Origin: Puniceicoccaceae bacterium
GTDB taxonomy: Bacteria; Verrucomicrobiota; Verrucomicrobiia; Opitutales; Coraliomargaritaceae
Length of the DNA: 64,000 nt
Assembly: GCA_018402305.1 (NCBI GenBank)
Contig: JAGYJE010000008.1
Coordinates: forward strand, 92,224-156,223
Direction of reading: 5' to 3'
The translations under genes and the position numbers were made by a program. This document shows, piece by piece, positions 18,622 to 27,579 of this stretch (within the stretch, counting starts at the first letter, position 1; every line of letters begins with the position of its first letter). Below the pieces are notes generated by a model. The model had not been told where the DNA came from, made no database searches, and saw only the letters and a program-made list of their open reading frames with translations.

Positions 18622-20817
18622 TTATTTATTGCGGGCGTTCTCTCTTTTGATACTGTCCATCCCGGGCTTTTCAAGGTTGATATCCCCCTCGAAGAAACCA
18701 TGCAGTTGGCGGATCCGAGTGGGGTGGCGCATCTTGCGCAGCGCCTTTGCCTCAATCTGGCGGATGCGCTCCCGAGTCACCTTAAACTGGCGGCCCACTT
18801 CCTCAAGGGTGCGGGAGTAGCCGTCGGCCAGACCAAAACGCAGGGAAAGCACGCGGCGCTCGCGATCAGTCAGCGAGTCGAGCACGTCGGTAATTTTTTC
18901 ACGGAGCAGACTGTACGCCGTCATGTCGTAAGGGTTTTCCGCACCCTTGTCTTCGATGAAGTCGCCGAAGTTGGTATCATCCGAATCACCCACCGGGCTT
19001 TGCAGCGAGATGGGCTGCTGGGCCATCTTCATAATGGATTGGACGCGCTCAATCGGCAGATTCATCTCATCGGCCACTTCCTCCGCCGTCGGCTCATGCC
19101 CAAGCTCCTGCAGAAGTTGCTTCTGTATCTGCATGACCTTATTGAGCGTCTCGATCATGTGCACGGGAATCCGGATCGTTCGGGCCTGATCGGCGATGGA
19201 GCGGGTAATGGCCTGACGAATCCACCAGGTGGCGTAGGTTGAGAATTTATAGCCGCGACGATATTCGAACTTTTCCACAGCCTTCATCAGCCCCATGTTC
19301 CCCTCCTGAATCAGGTCAAGAAAGGAAAGGCCGCGGTTGGTATACTTCTTGGCAATCGAAATGACGAGACGGAGGTTGGCCTCGACCATCTCGGTCTTGG
19401 CTTTGTGCGCCTGACGCACGCCGGCACGCACTTCGCGGATGATCTCCATGAGCTCACGGGCATCCATTTTGAATTCCGCCTTGATGGCGTCGAGGCGCTT
19501 TTGAGTGGCCTTGACATCAACCTTTTTCTTGCGGCGCGTAGAGACCATTTGGGCGGCCTCCAAGTCATCGTAAAGGCCGGCAATCTCGCGATAAATCGGC
19601 GTCAAATCGGCCAGAAATTCCTCAAAGCATTTTAATTTGAGGCAATACTTGCGGAGCAACTTGCGGAGCTCCTCCTCATACTTGATCATGCGCGTACGGG
19701 CACGCTTTGCGTTGGACTCATTACTCGCATTAATATGGCTGTCCCAAGCGGCGTAGATGCGCTCGCCCAAGCGGTGCGCCTCATCCAGAAGCTTGGGGAG
19801 GCTGCTAAAGTAGGCTTCCCGGCTTTCGATCTTTTTGTCCAGCACAACGCGGTCGAAGCGCTCTTCGCGGTTGAGCAGCTTTTGAACGATGCTATTTTGG
19901 AATTCGAGTGTGAGTGCGGTTGAGAAAAGGGCGTCCTGGGCACGGAGCTCGGCCTTTTCGATGCGCTTGGAGATCGAGACCTCCTCCTCGCGAGTCAGGA
20001 GCGGGACTTGGCCCATCTGCTTGAGATACATCCGAACAGGGTCGTCCAGAATGTCGTTCTGCGAGGTGCGGACTTCCTTTTCCTCCGTCTCGTCCTGCCG
20101 GGCCTTGAAGGCCTCAACTTCGTTTTCGTCGAGAATCTCGACTTCGAGGTTCTGTAGGATGGAAATGACGTTCTCGATCTCGTCCGGATTATTGACCGAG
20201 TCGGGAAGCGCCTTGTTAATATCCTTGTAAGTCAGGAAACTTTGCTCCTTCGAAAGACGAATGAGGTTGCGGATGCGTTCGTTGAGCCTTTCCTGCGCCT
20301 TGGTCGAAAGCTTGCGCTTGCGCGTCACTTTTTTTGCAGCTGCTTCCAACGGGGCTGCTTTCAACGGGGCTGCTTTCTCATCGACGGGAACGTGGGTTGG
20401 AGGCTTTGGCTTTTTAACTTTGGCGCTCTTGGTCGCTTTTTTTACGGTCCTCTTTACGGTCCTCTTTACGGTCCCCTTTACGGTACTCTTTACGGTCCTC
20501 TTTACGGTACTCTTTACGGTACTCTTGGCCGCAGGCATTTTCTTTTTAACAACTTTTTTCGCCGGCTTCCCGGCTTTTTTGGTCGCAGACGCCGTTTTCC
20601 TGGTAGCAGGTTTTGCAGAGCCGGCCTGCTTCTTGGCAGCAGGTTTTGCGGCGCCTGCCTGCTTCTTCTTCGCAGTCTTCTTCGCAGTCTTTTTCGGTAC
20701 TTTTGCCGGTACTTTTGCCGGTACTTTTGCCGGTACTTTCTTGGCGGCTGCCGCTTTTTGAACGGTCGTCACTTTCTTCGTTGGTTTTTTGGCGATTTTC
20801 TTTTTGGCGGCTGGCAT
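18622..20817 (-). CDS. rpoD: Primary sigma factor RpoD with a long histone-H1-like N-terminal tail
   Basis: A 731-residue sigma-70. Residues from about 195 onward are canonical: region 1.1 ([11 protein letters not shown]), region 1.2 ([22 protein letters not shown]), and a non-conserved region. Region 2 includes [12 protein letters not shown] and [20 protein letters not shown]; region 3 and region 4 follow, with the helix-turn-helix near [19 protein letters not shown]. Residues 1 to about 165 are an extreme Lys/Ala/Pro/Thr-rich tail. It contains KVPA repeats and [12 protein letters not shown] four-residue repeats, encoded by 12-bp direct repeats (20445-20525 and 20696-20743). The dnaG-rpoD order is the usual macromolecular-synthesis arrangement. 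The start at 20817 is supported by continuous coding bias. Confidence 0.95.
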   Translation of the reverse strand: MPAAKKKIAKKPTKKVTTVQKAAAAKKVPAKVPAKVPAKVPKKTAKKTAKKKQAGAAKPAAKKQAGSAKPATRKTASATKKAGKPAKKVVKKKMPAAKSTVKSTVKRTVKSTVKGTVKRTVKRTVKKATKSAKVKKPKPPTHVPVDEKAAPLKAAPLEAAAKKVTRKRKLSTKAQERLNERIRNLIRLSKEQSFLTYKDINKALPDSVNNPDEIENVISILQNLEVEILDENEVEAFKARQDETEEKEVRTSQNDILDDPVRMYLKQMGQVPLLTREEEVSISKRIEKAELRAQDALFSTALTLEFQNSIVQKLLNREERFDRVVLDKKIESREAYFSSLPKLLDEAHRLGERIYAAWDSHINASNESNAKRARTRMIKYEEELRKLLRKYCLKLKCFEEFLADLTPIYREIAGLYDDLEAAQMVSTRRKKKVDVKATQKRLDAIKAEFKMDARELMEIIREVRAGVRQAHKAKTEMVEANLRLVISIAKKYTNRGLSFLDLIQEGNMGLMKAVEKFEYRRGYKFSTYATWWIRQAITRSIADQARTIRIPVHMIETLNKVMQIQKQLLQELGHEPTAEEVADEMNLPIERVQSIMKMAQQPISLQSPVGDSDDTNFGDFIEDKGAENPYDMTAYSLLREKITDVLDSLTDRERRVLSLRFGLADGYSRTLEEVGRQFKVTRERIRQIEAKALRKMRHPTRIRQLHGFFEGDINLEKPGMDSIKRENARNK

Positions 20818-20888
20818 AATGTTCGTTTCTGAGTCTTAGTCTGGAAAAAGTGGTTAAAAGGAGGTTCTGGACGTCGTTGCAGTGCTGG

Positions 20889-22721
20889 CTAAACGAGTTT
20901 GAGTTCGAATGGAACGTTGATGTTCCGTAATAAAGTTTTTCGTTCGCGCATGAGTTTCAATTGATCTTCGGGACTCGCTTGCATGCTTCGTTGCTCAATG
21001 TCTTTGATTTTTGCATCGAGGTATATCCGCCGGAGACTATCCAGACAGGTTGTGATTTGCTTGGCGGGTTCTTCGACGTTCAAGTCGCGGGCGTGAATCT
21101 CCGCGAGAAGTTGCCGTTCTTCCACAGTTTCAATGATAGTTTCAATTTGGCTAACGTTTTCAATTAGTTCCTCACGTAGTTCGGCCAGCAGACGCGAAAG
21201 CAGCTGGCCGGCTAGTGAATTTCTATTAATCCACTCGTAATCAATAATTTCTGAAAGTTTTTTGGCGTATTCCGAGTGGTGTAAAACGAGCCAAAGTAAT
21301 TCCCAGGTCGCTCGTGTCAATAGCGGGTCTCGGGTTGTGCGGTCCGCCTCGGCTGTGGCTTCACCGGAATCTTTGAAATCCGGTCGGGGCGGGGGCATCT
21401 TTTGAAAATCGCGCAGCGCTGCCTGCGGGTCGACACCGAGGAGGCGGGCCGCGATTTGAATATAGTCCTCCCGGGCCACCTCAGACGGGACATTACGCAG
21501 CAATTCGAAGACATTCCGAAGTGCCGTGGTTTTCTCGTGAGTGGTGGGTTTGCGTTCGGTTGGCAGACTTTCGCCAATGGCCAGCTCGATGCCGCTTTTT
21601 GCCGTAGCCCGCAGTGGCTCCAGCCCTGCGGCCCCCTGCTCGCGCAGTAAATCATCGGGATCGGTCTTTTCCGGAAGGAGAAGGAAACGAAACTCAAGTC
21701 CAGCTTTGAAAGCAAGTGGCAGGGCACGCAGTGCTGCTTTGCGTCCCGCCGAATCACCGTCGAGAAGGCACTCTATGGCACCGGGGTCATAACGGCGGAG
21801 CAGATGGAGTTGATCATCCGTTATCGCAGTGCCTTGTGGAGCGACTGCCGTGTGCAAGCCTACCGACCAGCACCGAATGGCGTCCAATTGGCCTTCAACG
21901 AGAAGAAAATTGCCGCCCTCCTTTAAGTGGGTGCGGGCGTGGTCCATGCCGAAAAGAATACGGCCCTTGTGGAAAATCGCCGTCTCAGGAGAGTTGACGT
22001 ATTTGGCTTCGCGGGCCGGGTCGTCTTCGGGCGTTTGTGGAAGCTGACGAGCGGTGAAAGCAACGACCCGGCCCTGCACATCACGAATCGGGATCATTAG
22101 GCGCCCGCGAAAGCGCGATTTGAAGTAGGCATGGTTTTGTTCGCCGTCGCGGGCGAAGAAAAGGCCGGACTGGTGCATCGCTGTTGTTGAAACGTTACGC
22201 TCTTTACAATAGAGCGCCAGCGCCTCGCGTGCGGCGGGCGCGTAGCCGATCTTTACCGTTTCGGCTGTCTCGTCGGTGAACCCACGGACATCGTTCCAGT
22301 AAGCGCGGACAGGTGCCGCTTCCCCGGACTCAAGAAACTGCCGGTGGAACCAGGTGGTGACGAGTTCGTGAAGTTCAAAGATCTGCTTTCTGACCGAGAC
22401 CTCCTCACGGCTCGGCCCCCCGGCTTCGTATTCGAGTGTGATGTTGAACTTTTTGGCAAGAAATTCGATCGCTTCGTAGAACTCGAGATTCTCCTGCTTC
22501 ATGATAAAGGTGAAACAATCGCCGCCTTCGCCGGTGCTGAAGCATTTGTAAAATCCGCGATCCGGGTGGACGTAAAAGGAAGGGGTTTTTTCCTGGGTAA
22601 ATGGGCTAAGCCCCTTCCAGGAGCGCCCGGCGCGCTTTAATTGCACGTAAGGCGCCACCACATCTACCAAGTTGACCTGGTGCTTGATAGTTTCGATCGA
22701 GCTTTGTTTGATTCGGGCCAC
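20889..22721 (-). CDS. dnaG: DNA primase with degenerate zinc-binding motif
   Basis: A 610-residue primase that makes RNA primers at the fork. The N-terminal domain aligns cleanly with the CHC2 zinc ribbon (VVAPYVQLKRAGRSWKGLSP, then TPSFYVHPDRGFYKCF). However, the four ligand positions of C-X2-H-X17-C-X2-C read Ser39, Thr42, Cys60 and Thr63, so three of four ligands are gone. The TOPRIM core is intact: LLVEGQLDAIRCWSVG for the acidic Glu, and ECLLDGDSAGRKAALRALP for the DxD. A C-terminal helicase-binding region follows. It lies between the TPR lipoprotein (17 bases upstream) and rpoD (71 bases downstream). Confidence 0.94.
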   Translation of the reverse strand: MARIKQSSIETIKHQVNLVDVVAPYVQLKRAGRSWKGLSPFTQEKTPSFYVHPDRGFYKCFSTGEGGDCFTFIMKQENLEFYEAIEFLAKKFNITLEYEAGGPSREEVSVRKQIFELHELVTTWFHRQFLESGEAAPVRAYWNDVRGFTDETAETVKIGYAPAAREALALYCKERNVSTTAMHQSGLFFARDGEQNHAYFKSRFRGRLMIPIRDVQGRVVAFTARQLPQTPEDDPAREAKYVNSPETAIFHKGRILFGMDHARTHLKEGGNFLLVEGQLDAIRCWSVGLHTAVAPQGTAITDDQLHLLRRYDPGAIECLLDGDSAGRKAALRALPLAFKAGLEFRFLLLPEKTDPDDLLREQGAAGLEPLRATAKSGIELAIGESLPTERKPTTHEKTTALRNVFELLRNVPSEVAREDYIQIAARLLGVDPQAALRDFQKMPPPRPDFKDSGEATAEADRTTRDPLLTRATWELLWLVLHHSEYAKKLSEIIDYEWINRNSLAGQLLSRLLAELREELIENVSQIETIIETVEERQLLAEIHARDLNVEEPAKQITTCLDSLRRIYLDAKIKDIEQRSMQASPEDQLKLMRERKTLLRNINVPFELKLV

Positions 22722-22738
22722 TGTTCTTGCAATCCCGT

Positions 22739-24238
22739 TTACAAGCGTGAGGCGGCGGCCTCTGCTTCGGGGACAAGGGGATGATTGGGCGCAATGTCGA
22801 TAAACCGGAGATAGAGGCTGCGGGCGATTGCGGTTTCGCCCGAAATCCGCTCGTGGGCACGGGCCAGCGACAGGGTGATTTCCGGGCTGCTCGGAAAACG
22901 ATCATAAGCGGTCTCCAGGTCCGTAAGAAAAGCGTCCGCGTTCTTCGAGCGCTGCGCGACGCGCAGATAGTCGAGCGTGTAAGCCACTTCCCCAGGGGCG
23001 AGGCGCACGGCCTCCAGAGCACTTGTTTCCGCATTGTTGATCTGTCCATTGATCAGGTAGGCGCGCGATAGCAAATTCCACACTTCGGCGCGCTGATTCG
23101 AGATACTGATGGCTGCCCAGTATTTGCGGATGGCTAATTTAAAATCGCGGTCGCGCTCTGCCAGTGCGGCGTCGGTGAGGAGCTCTTCGATATTTTGGCT
23201 GCCGGTTGTGAGGGGGTCTTGTACGAAGCCATCGCCAAGCGCGCTGCTCAGTTCGGCCGTGGCAGCCAGCTCAAGCGGGGCAGGAAGGACGGGGGCCGCC
23301 GCCGCCTGGGAAGTTTCTTCGACTGCGTTCGGCTCGGCCGTTTCAATCGCCGGAAGGTGAGCCATCGCCTCCGCCGCCTCGAGATCGGTGATGATTTGCG
23401 CTTTGCCTCCATTCGTGCTGTCCTCGGCATCTTCCGCTGTCTCGGCTTTGGCCAGGCGAGCTTGCATTGCGTCCTGCGCCTTGCGCCACCGGATGAGCTC
23501 CTGGCGCGCCGGTTTCCATTGGCTGGCCTCCACAGCTCCGGGAAACTGAGTGTCAAGTTGCTCTAACGTGGCCTCGGCGCTAGGCCAGTCTTTTTGGCGT
23601 AACTTGACTTCGAGCAAACCGAAGAGCGCCGTCATCGCGTTTGGGTCGTCATTGTCGGCAGCACGCTCGAGCCAGGCCTCGGCTTGAGCGAGGTTACCAA
23701 TCTTGATGTAAAGTTGCCCGATGGCAGCCGCCAACTCGGCGCTGTCCGACGATGATTCAGCGCTTTTCAGGTAGGCATTCAGGGCTGGCTGGATCTGGTT
23801 GGCCGCCTCACGGTCTTGCCCGAGACGCGCCCAAAGTTGAGCGTCCATCACATCCGGCGCCTGCTCGGCGAGTTTCTCCAGAAGGTGCCCAGCTGGCTGT
23901 TCGGCTGCCCTCAGGCTGCGATAGGCTTCGAACAAACGTTCAGTATCCTCGGGTGCCTTAAGGTACGCTTGTTCGAGGAAAAAAGACGCCATGGTGTGAT
24001 CGCCCTCGGCGGTGTAGACTTTGCCAATTGAGCTTAATACATCCAAGTCATTTGGATACTCAACGGTTAGCGTTTCGAGGATTTCAATGGCGGTGGCATA
24101 AGCGCCTGCATCGGAAAGTTCGAGGGCTTTTGCGATCCGGGCGCTTTTCTTTTCTTCAGGCGTGCTGCAAGCTGCCATCAAAAAAAAGGTTAGAAAGAAG
24201 AAAACGAATAGAGCGCGATTGAAGTTGGCTTTTGACAT
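22739..24238 (-). CDS. TPR-repeat lipoprotein
   Basis: A 499-residue protein starting MSKANFNRALFVFFFLTF with the lipobox MAACS. The body is a helical solenoid of tetratricopeptide-like repeats (for example ALELSDAGAYATAIEILETL, and later KYWAAISISNQRAEVWNLLS). It contains an Ala/Glu-rich, probably disordered stretch at about residues 270-350. Such proteins act as scaffolds at the inner face of the outer membrane. The start at 24238 is chosen because the signal peptide begins there. It heads the leftward dnaG-rpoD run. Confidence 0.75.
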   Translation of the reverse strand: MSKANFNRALFVFFFLTFFLMAACSTPEEKKSARIAKALELSDAGAYATAIEILETLTVEYPNDLDVLSSIGKVYTAEGDHTMASFFLEQAYLKAPEDTERLFEAYRSLRAAEQPAGHLLEKLAEQAPDVMDAQLWARLGQDREAANQIQPALNAYLKSAESSSDSAELAAAIGQLYIKIGNLAQAEAWLERAADNDDPNAMTALFGLLEVKLRQKDWPSAEATLEQLDTQFPGAVEASQWKPARQELIRWRKAQDAMQARLAKAETAEDAEDSTNGGKAQIITDLEAAEAMAHLPAIETAEPNAVEETSQAAAAPVLPAPLELAATAELSSALGDGFVQDPLTTGSQNIEELLTDAALAERDRDFKLAIRKYWAAISISNQRAEVWNLLSRAYLINGQINNAETSALEAVRLAPGEVAYTLDYLRVAQRSKNADAFLTDLETAYDRFPSSPEITLSLARAHERISGETAIARSLYLRFIDIAPNHPLVPEAEAAASRL

Positions 24239-24286
24239 GGGCTTGCTTTGAATTCGAGCGCTTTGCGAGATACACAAAAAACGGCA

Positions 24287-25477
24287 ATGTCTTTACTTTC
24301 GTTTCCACTTTCTGGCTGTCAAGGGGATAGGCTCCGGCTTTGTTGCCGTTTATTCGCCGGTATCCTGTTGTTGGTCGCGGTGCCTCTGAGCCTGTTCAGC
24401 CAAACAACGGAGGCCGGGTTGCCCATGAGAGCGCCGCAGGGCTTGGTCTGGGAGTCAACGATTGCAGAGGGAAGTAACTACCTTAGCGAGGTGGAGGCGC
24501 TCATGGAGGCCTACGAAGAGCAAGTGGGTGCCGCACTTGTGCCGGGAGAGCGGGGAAAGGTTGGCCTGAAAATAAATACCCGGAGTGGTCGAGGCCTGAG
24601 CACGCCGCTTCAGTTGCTCCGGGCAGTGATCGAAGCGTTGGAGGCGAGGGGCTTTCAGAGAGAGTCGATTTTGATCGTGGATTATTCCGCACACACGTTG
24701 CGTGAGGCCGGTGTTATGCCTCCGCTCAGTCGTTCCAAAGCCCGCTTTGGAGGCTGCCCGGTCGTCGCCTTGGACTCAGGCGATTTCTTTGACGATAACT
24801 GGTTTTATGACAGCCCCTTGCCGCCCTCGTTGCAGCAGGAAACAGGACTGATAGGGGAGCGGCGGCCCGCAGGTTTGGAAGCCGGCTCGCTGGAGCGGAA
24901 GAGTTTTTTACCGGCACCGCTCCTTTTTGAGGTCGATTTTTGGTTTAACTTGGCGGTCGGGGTCGACGATCCCGCATTGGGAGTGGATGGCGCGTTGGCC
25001 AGTGTGACGCTCTGGAACGTTAGCAATAGCCAGCGCTTTCTTGTCAATCAAGCGACGGCCTCGGCCGCAGTTGCTGAGATCGCGGCCATCCCGGAGCTAG
25101 AGGAACGCCTTGTGCTTAATTTTGTCTCGTTGGAGCGTTACCAATTTATCGCCGGTCCGTTTTTTAATTCCATCTACACTCGTTCGGAACCACGCATTTG
25201 GATGAGTTCCGATCCCGTGGCTGTAGATCGACTGCTCTACGATCGCATGAATCGAATGCGCCTCTTGGAGGGCTTTCCGGAGATTCAGCCCCTGCCGCAG
25301 CAGTTGCCCTTCGCTGCAAGCCTCGGGTTGGGGGAGTTTGAGCCCGAGCGTATCCGGATCGAGAAAGTGACCGTTCCGGAAGGCGGTGCAAAAGTTCGTC
25401 CATCAAAAAAAACGAGTGTCGTGCCAGCGTCGGAGGCGGAAAGGGAATCTTGGCTACAGCGCTTCACGCCATGGTAA
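24287..25477 (+). CDS. Exported DUF362-like protein
   Basis: A 396-residue protein with an N-terminal hydrophobic segment (LFAGILLLVAVPLSLFS) acting as a signal peptide or anchor. The core resembles DUF362 proteins in VGLKINTRSGRGLSTPLQLL and AVIEALEARGFQRESILIVD. The later segment WMSSDPVAVDRLLYDRM also matches, where the family usually reads DPVA.D. No iron-sulfur cysteine motif is present. It is transcribed divergently from the TPR lipoprotein. Its function is unknown. Confidence 0.6.
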   Translation: MSLLSFPLSGCQGDRLRLCCRLFAGILLLVAVPLSLFSQTTEAGLPMRAPQGLVWESTIAEGSNYLSEVEALMEAYEEQVGAALVPGERGKVGLKINTRSGRGLSTPLQLLRAVIEALEARGFQRESILIVDYSAHTLREAGVMPPLSRSKARFGGCPVVALDSGDFFDDNWFYDSPLPPSLQQETGLIGERRPAGLEAGSLERKSFLPAPLLFEVDFWFNLAVGVDDPALGVDGALASVTLWNVSNSQRFLVNQATASAAVAEIAAIPELEERLVLNFVSLERYQFIAGPFFNSIYTRSEPRIWMSSDPVAVDRLLYDRMNRMRLLEGFPEIQPLPQQLPFAASLGLGEFEPERIRIEKVTVPEGGAKVRPSKKTSVVPASEAERESWLQRFTPW

Positions 25478-25549
25478 TCAGGGAATTCTTCAAATTCTCA
25501 GTAGAAACACCTTGAACTGTCGGCTAAAGCAACCTTGCTTATTCTTGCT

Positions 25550-25924
25550 ATGGAAATTGCGGACTATTATCCAATCCTCGTGCAAATTATGATCGCTGCC
25601 AGTATCGGTGTGATTGTGCTGGTCGCGTCCAATATTTTTGGCCAGCGCGCCGAGACGACTGCAATCAAAGACTCGGCTTACGAATGCGGCATGCTGGCCG
25701 ACGGATCCGGCCATGCGCGCTTCGCCGTCAAATTCTATGTGACGGCAATGCTCTTTATTTTGTTCGATATCGAAGTCGTCTTCCTAATCCCCTGGGTGCT
25801 CGTTTTTCGTGAGTTCCTGGCGGCAAATCTTCCCATCATTCTACCTGTTTTTTTCTTTCTTTCCGTCCTCATTCTGGGCCTTTTCTACGAATTGAAAAAA
25901 GGCGCGATTGAGTGGGAGAAGTAA
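25550..25924 (+). CDS. nuoA: NADH-quinone oxidoreductase subunit A, apart from any nuo operon
   Basis: A 124-residue membrane subunit of complex I with three helices. It has the family hallmark YECG plus RFAVKFYVTAMLFILFDIEV (covering the conserved acidic FDIEV) and VFLIPW. The start is the ATG at 25550, chosen over an upstream in-frame codon. No other complex I gene is present in the window; the next gene, the cyclase fusion, begins 27 bases later and may share its transcript. Confidence 0.93.
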   Translation: MEIADYYPILVQIMIAASIGVIVLVASNIFGQRAETTAIKDSAYECGMLADGSGHARFAVKFYVTAMLFILFDIEVVFLIPWVLVFREFLAANLPIILPVFFFLSVLILGLFYELKKGAIEWEK

Positions 25925-25951
25925 ATATGCCGCACCTCTCGTAAGCCCTCT

Positions 25952-27313
25952 ATGCGCATAGACCGATACATCGCCAAATCCCGTGTCATCGATATCGAGA
26001 GCGCGGACTTTGAGGGTGCGGTTTCTGAGTTACTCAACGTTTGCGACGTTACCAAGGAGCGTGGTATCACGAAAAAGGGTTTACTCAAGGAGCTCATGGG
26101 GAGGGAGGAGCAGATGACGACCTATCTGGGCAATGGTGTTTGTCTACCCCATACGCGGGTCAAAATGAAACGGCCCTACATGATCGCGGTGGGGCGCTGC
26201 CCGAATGGTCTGGTCTATGATGGGCAAGAACAGTATCGTGACATTCGCTATATATTTCTCCTCCTGGCTTCCGAGCGGGCGCGTAGCTATCTCTACAGTC
26301 TCGCTTCGCTTGCTCGGGTTTTTCAAGATAGTGGACACATGGCACGGCTGAGTGCGGCCGAAGCGCTCATTGATTTCCGAAAAGAGCTCAAAAATGTCTT
26401 CGGTGGTGAGGAAGGGGGCAAACCACGTCGCCGTCACAATCGGTTCAACAACCTGATTCTCCGTGAAGCAGCGAAAATCGCCCGGGGGGCTCAGTGCACC
26501 TCGGCACTGATCTTTGCAGATACATTCGGCGGTGGCGTGGAAGTTGGCTCCGTTTTCAAAAACTTTAAGACGGTGCTTATTGCCCACGGCACTTCGGAGG
26601 CCGCGACAGACCGGGAGGAAATTGATGCGGTGATTCCTATTCGATCTTATAGCAATCATCGATTTTCACAGTTGCGCAGTGCGGTGTTGATCGGGCTAAC
26701 GCGGGGCATTTTCTCTAGTCAGGATCGCCTTTGCTGCGTGGGTGGGTTGCCGCAGAGTAATCAATTTGACAGCATCACCGTGGTCGATGTGGAGCGGGAG
26801 TTTGATACCATGCTGGCGAGTAAGTCCGATATGTTACCGGCCAGCGTGAAGCCGGAGGTCATCGAACGCGTCCTCGCCATAGCCACAGAACTGGCTGTCG
26901 AGGGGCGCGAGGGCCATCCGGTTGGCTGCCTCTTCGCTTTGGGGAACGCGGACTCGATCTCACAATATACAAAGCCGCTCATTCTAAACCCCTTCTATGG
27001 ATACAAGGATGAGGATCGCAATATTCTCAATCCCTTTATGGACGAAACCGTTAAGGAATTGTCCTCGATTGATGGCGCATTTATCATCCGGGGGGATGGA
27101 GTGCTGGTTTCAGCCGGATCCCTCATTCATGCCCCGGATTACACGCATGAGCTTCCCAGTGGTTTGGGTAGTCGGCATGCGGCAGCGGCATCCATCACGC
27201 AAGCGGTCGACTGCCTGTGTATCGTTGTTTCTGGCAGCACCGGGCAGGTCACCCTTTTTCGAAAAGGAAAGATGCTTCCTCTGATTGAAAAAGCACTGCT
27301 GCGTAATTCATGA
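25952..27313 (+). CDS. PTS EIIA domain fused to diadenylate cyclase (c-di-AMP synthase)
   Basis: A 453-residue cytoplasmic protein with three parts. Residues 1 to about 145 are a PTS EIIA type-2 (PtsN-like) domain with GNGVCLPHTRVK, so His67 is the expected phospho-acceptor. Residues about 165-300 form an alpha/beta domain (REAAKIARGAQCTSALIFAD and later AVLIGLTRG) that resembles the pyruvate-kinase-C-like domain of CdaZ-type cyclases. Residues about 300-453 are a DisA_N/DAC domain with the metal/ATP motif DGAFIIRGDG (Asp374) and GLGSRHAAAAS (Arg408-His409). In most cyclases the second motif reads RHR; here the last Arg is Ala410. The protein should make c-di-AMP under control of phosphotransfer. 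Its 3' half is duplicated downstream. Confidence 0.85.
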   Translation: MRIDRYIAKSRVIDIESADFEGAVSELLNVCDVTKERGITKKGLLKELMGREEQMTTYLGNGVCLPHTRVKMKRPYMIAVGRCPNGLVYDGQEQYRDIRYIFLLLASERARSYLYSLASLARVFQDSGHMARLSAAEALIDFRKELKNVFGGEEGGKPRRRHNRFNNLILREAAKIARGAQCTSALIFADTFGGGVEVGSVFKNFKTVLIAHGTSEAATDREEIDAVIPIRSYSNHRFSQLRSAVLIGLTRGIFSSQDRLCCVGGLPQSNQFDSITVVDVEREFDTMLASKSDMLPASVKPEVIERVLAIATELAVEGREGHPVGCLFALGNADSISQYTKPLILNPFYGYKDEDRNILNPFMDETVKELSSIDGAFIIRGDGVLVSAGSLIHAPDYTHELPSGLGSRHAAAASITQAVDCLCIVVSGSTGQVTLFRKGKMLPLIEKALLRNS

Positions 27314-27579
27314 CCAAATAGTTGGGGACGGCGGATCAGCGTTGAGCTAGCAGCGTACGCACCGTCCCGGAACACGCAGGTGCGCACGCGCCATCCGAGA
27401 GAAACCCTCGAGCGCATGGGTCTTAAAAAATAGATAATTGACAGCCCAACTAATGGCCCTAGGTATAGGCATTATGCTGAGCAACAAACGATCAAAACAA
27501 CCAAGTGCCTCCTATTTTATAGCCGGGTAATAATTTTTTGGTTGACTCGTTTTGTTTTTGCGGAATAGTGGACGGGATT
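27314..27579 (+). other. Spacer after the cyclase gene, copy 1 (with inverted repeat)
   Basis: No gene is seen. The spacer holds an inverted repeat, GGGACGG at 27325-27331 pairing with CCGTCCC at 27362-27368. It also holds a TTGACA at about 27437 and an AT-rich stretch leading into the RAYT gene. The same spacer recurs at 28441-28640, 29349-29560 and 29613-29830. Confidence 0.75.
27542..27569 (+). promoter_or_regulatory. Possible promoter of the RAYT transposase
   Basis: TTGACT (27542-27547) and AATAGT (27564-27569) are 16 bases apart. The RAYT start codon is only 11 bases further, so the transcript would be almost leaderless. The same arrangement is conserved in the copies at about 29827 and 63871. 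Confidence 0.3.

Noticed and set aside
20242..20832. Plus-strand open frame rich in Phe/Gly/Tyr opposite the RpoD tail
   Set aside because: It is the complement of the Lys/Ala repeat region of rpoD and has no independent support.
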